A stretch of 7,630 nt of DNA from Polyangiaceae bacterium (GTDB lineage Bacteria; Myxococcota_A; Polyangia; Polyangiales; Polyangiaceae): assembly GCA_025934595.1 (NCBI GenBank), contig JAICXU010000129.1:1-7630 (forward strand). Direction: 5' to 3'. The notes below the pieces were generated by a model. That model saw only the letters and a list, made by a program, of their open reading frames with translations. It searched no databases and had not been told where the DNA came from. Position numbers and translations under genes: made by a program. Each line of letters begins with the position of its first letter. The stretch's first letter is position 1. Shown in pieces: positions 6,614 to 7,630 of this stretch.

Positions 6614-7630
6614 TCAGGCGCCAGGACCACCGACGCTTCCGGACACGTTGATCGCAGCGGTGAGCGTCGCTTGGAAGCTCGTGAGCGACGAAGCCGCCGA
6701 CGCCGTCATGTTCGCGAGGCACGCCGTGCTCTTCACGTCGAGCTTGCCCGATCCCGTGATCGAGACTGCGCCCTGCGCGAGACCTTGCAGATCGGTGAGG
6801 ATCGCTTGGCCTTGCGCTTGGATGACGAGAAGAAGCGCCGGGAGGTTCGTCTGCAGCGTCGCGACGAGCGCGCTGAATTTGCCTTCCGCACCTGCCGTCA
6901 CGCTTCCCGAGAATGCGATTTTCACGCTCGGCGGCGTGCACGTCGCGCTCGCTTGCGCGCTGGCGTTGCAGTTCGCTTGGCAGTTCGCATCCACTTGGCA
7001 GCCACCTTCGAGCTTGCCGCCCGAGCATGACAGCGGCGTGTAGTCCGCCGCGCAGCTACCCGAGCACTTGACCGAAGCCTGTCCCGGCGACGCCTTGCAC
7101 GTCGCATCGCACTTGCCGCTGCACGATCCCGAGCACTTCACCGCCGGAGCCGTCGCTTTCGCCGTGCACGTTGCATCGCACTTGCCCGCGCACGATCCGT
7201 CCGCTTGCACTGCGCTTGCGCCCGTTGCCGTTCCGTCGACCGTGCAGTGACCCGAGCACGTGCCTTGGCAATCGACCGCGACGCCGCCTTGCGCCGTGCA
7301 GTCGCCCGAGCAGTTGCCCGTGCAGCTTCCTTGGCAGTCGATCGTCGGCGCGCTTGCCGACACGTTGCAATCTCCCTTGCAATCGATGTCGAGCGTGCCG
7401 CCCGTGCACTTCGGCGGATTCGCTTTGATGTCGCACTTCCCGCTGACATCACAGCTGCCTTGGCATTTCGCTTGTGCGCTCACCGACACTTCGCACTTCG
7501 GAGGCTCGATATCGAGCGTGAGGCTCGCTTTCGCCGTGCCCGTCGCCGTGAACGTCGCGTTGATCGACGTCGTCGCTTGCCCGCACCAGAAGTTCAGAAG
7601 ATCGACGCCCGTCTTGCCGTTCGCGCCCGC
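6614..7630 (-). CDS. Cysteine-rich CxxxC-repeat protein, 5' end cut by window
   Basis: The frame is open from the window edge to the TGA at 6614, so at least 338 residues are present and the true start lies outside. A GTG at 7489 is internal, because coding sequence of the same character continues upstream (FWCGQATTSINATFTATG, then PPKCEV). Residues encoded by about 7466-6938 form a cysteine-dense region with 27 cysteines, mostly in CxGxC or CxxxC steps such as CQGSCTGNCSGDC, and there are about 30 in all. Two 23-residue units are tandem duplicates. After CTPPSVKIAF comes an Ala/Leu-rich, probably helical C-terminal domain of about 100 residues (NLPALLLVIQAQGQAIL) with one more cysteine. Proteins of this style recur in Polyangia and are sometimes given unrelated names in databases; I know of no proven function. 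The Cys content suggests a disulfide-bonded exported protein or a metal binder. It ends 20 bp from the shared terminator. Confidence 0.88.
   Translation of the reverse strand, partial: AGANGKTGVDLLNFWCGQATTSINATFTATGTAKASLTLDIEPPKCEVSVSAQAKCQGSCDVSGKCDIKANPPKCTGGTLDIDCKGDCNVSASAPTIDCQGSCTGNCSGDCTAQGGVAVDCQGTCSGHCTVDGTATGASAVQADGSCAGKCDATCTAKATAPAVKCSGSCSGKCDATCKASPGQASVKCSGSCAADYTPLSCSGGKLEGGCQVDANCQANCNASAQASATCTPPSVKIAFSGSVTAGAEGKFSALVATLQTNLPALLLVIQAQGQAILTDLQGLAQGAVSITGSGKLDVKSTACLANMTASAASSLTSFQATLTAAINVSGSVGGPGA
7055..7192 (-). repeat. Two tandem 69-bp coding repeats in the Cys-rich gene
   Basis: Two adjacent 69-bp units (7124-7192 and 7055-7123) encode 23 residues each. They share the framework CxGKCDATC, a variable middle of seven or eight residues, and VKCSGS. 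The first reads CAGKCDATCTAKATAPAVKC and the second CSGKCDATCKASPGQASVKC, each followed by SGS. A weaker 22-residue step upstream links DCQGSC and DCQGTC (cysteines about 7334 and 7268). The even spacing points to growth by in-frame duplication. Confidence 0.85.

Noticed and set aside
5400..7043. 547-codon plus-strand open frame across the sulfatase-like and Cys-rich genes
   Set aside because: It is a +1 shadow of the sulfatase-like gene that runs through the terminator hairpin and antisense to the Cys-rich gene; the product is Arg-rich low complexity.
6938..7470. Regularly spaced short repeats resembling a CRISPR array
   Set aside because: The repeats are coding, in frame, with 12- to 69-bp steps that follow Cys-Gly codons, and there are no constant repeats with unique spacers.
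7487..7489. GTG at 7489 as the start of the Cys-rich gene
   Set aside because: The frame stays open to the window edge with the same composition, including further Cys and a PPKCEV motif, and no signal peptide follows the GTG.

Overview
The window looks like chromosomal DNA of a GC-rich Myxococcota bacterium, most likely a Polyangiales-type myxobacterium. The reasons are the strong G/C bias, an ECF sigma factor overlapping a Thr/Pro-rich membrane protein, an Ala-rich secreted protein with a C-terminal aromatic residue, and a very long CxxxC-repeat protein, which is a family I associate with Polyangia. The placement rests on protein style and not on a marker gene.

Layout. Five genes run leftward on the minus strand from about 5122 to the left edge, with small gaps or overlaps. 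In transcription order they are an aldehyde dehydrogenase (5122-3665), an Mrp/ApbC-type P-loop ATPase (3611-2526), an exported protein with a beta-barrel-like C-terminus (2491-1415), an ECF sigma factor (1334-708) and a membrane protein with a long Thr-rich linker (711 to beyond position 1). The last two overlap by ATGA. Diverging from the aldehyde dehydrogenase, a sulfatase-fold lipoprotein runs rightward (5188-6552). It converges on a Cys-rich repeat protein on the minus strand (6614 to beyond 7630). A strong shared hairpin with an A9/T9 tract separates the two. No gap between genes exceeds 100 bases, and I see no RNA gene, mobile element or CRISPR array.

How the genes may work together. 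The left three genes (exported protein, sigma factor, membrane-anchored partner) look like an envelope-signalling module without a recognisable anti-sigma domain. The membrane partner would span the inner membrane and carry a TPR-like region on its far side, and the exported protein may sit in the outer membrane. The aldehyde dehydrogenase and Mrp genes are housekeeping-like and may simply be upstream in the same transcript. The two right-hand genes both look exported.

The points most worth a second look are the Mrp protein lacking the usual CxxC iron-sulfur ligands, the sulfatase-like lipoprotein whose formylglycine motif is replaced by a candidate Thr nucleophile, the Cys-rich protein with an exact-length 69-bp tandem duplication, the sigma/membrane/secreted triad, and the His/Cys-rich tail of the sigma factor.
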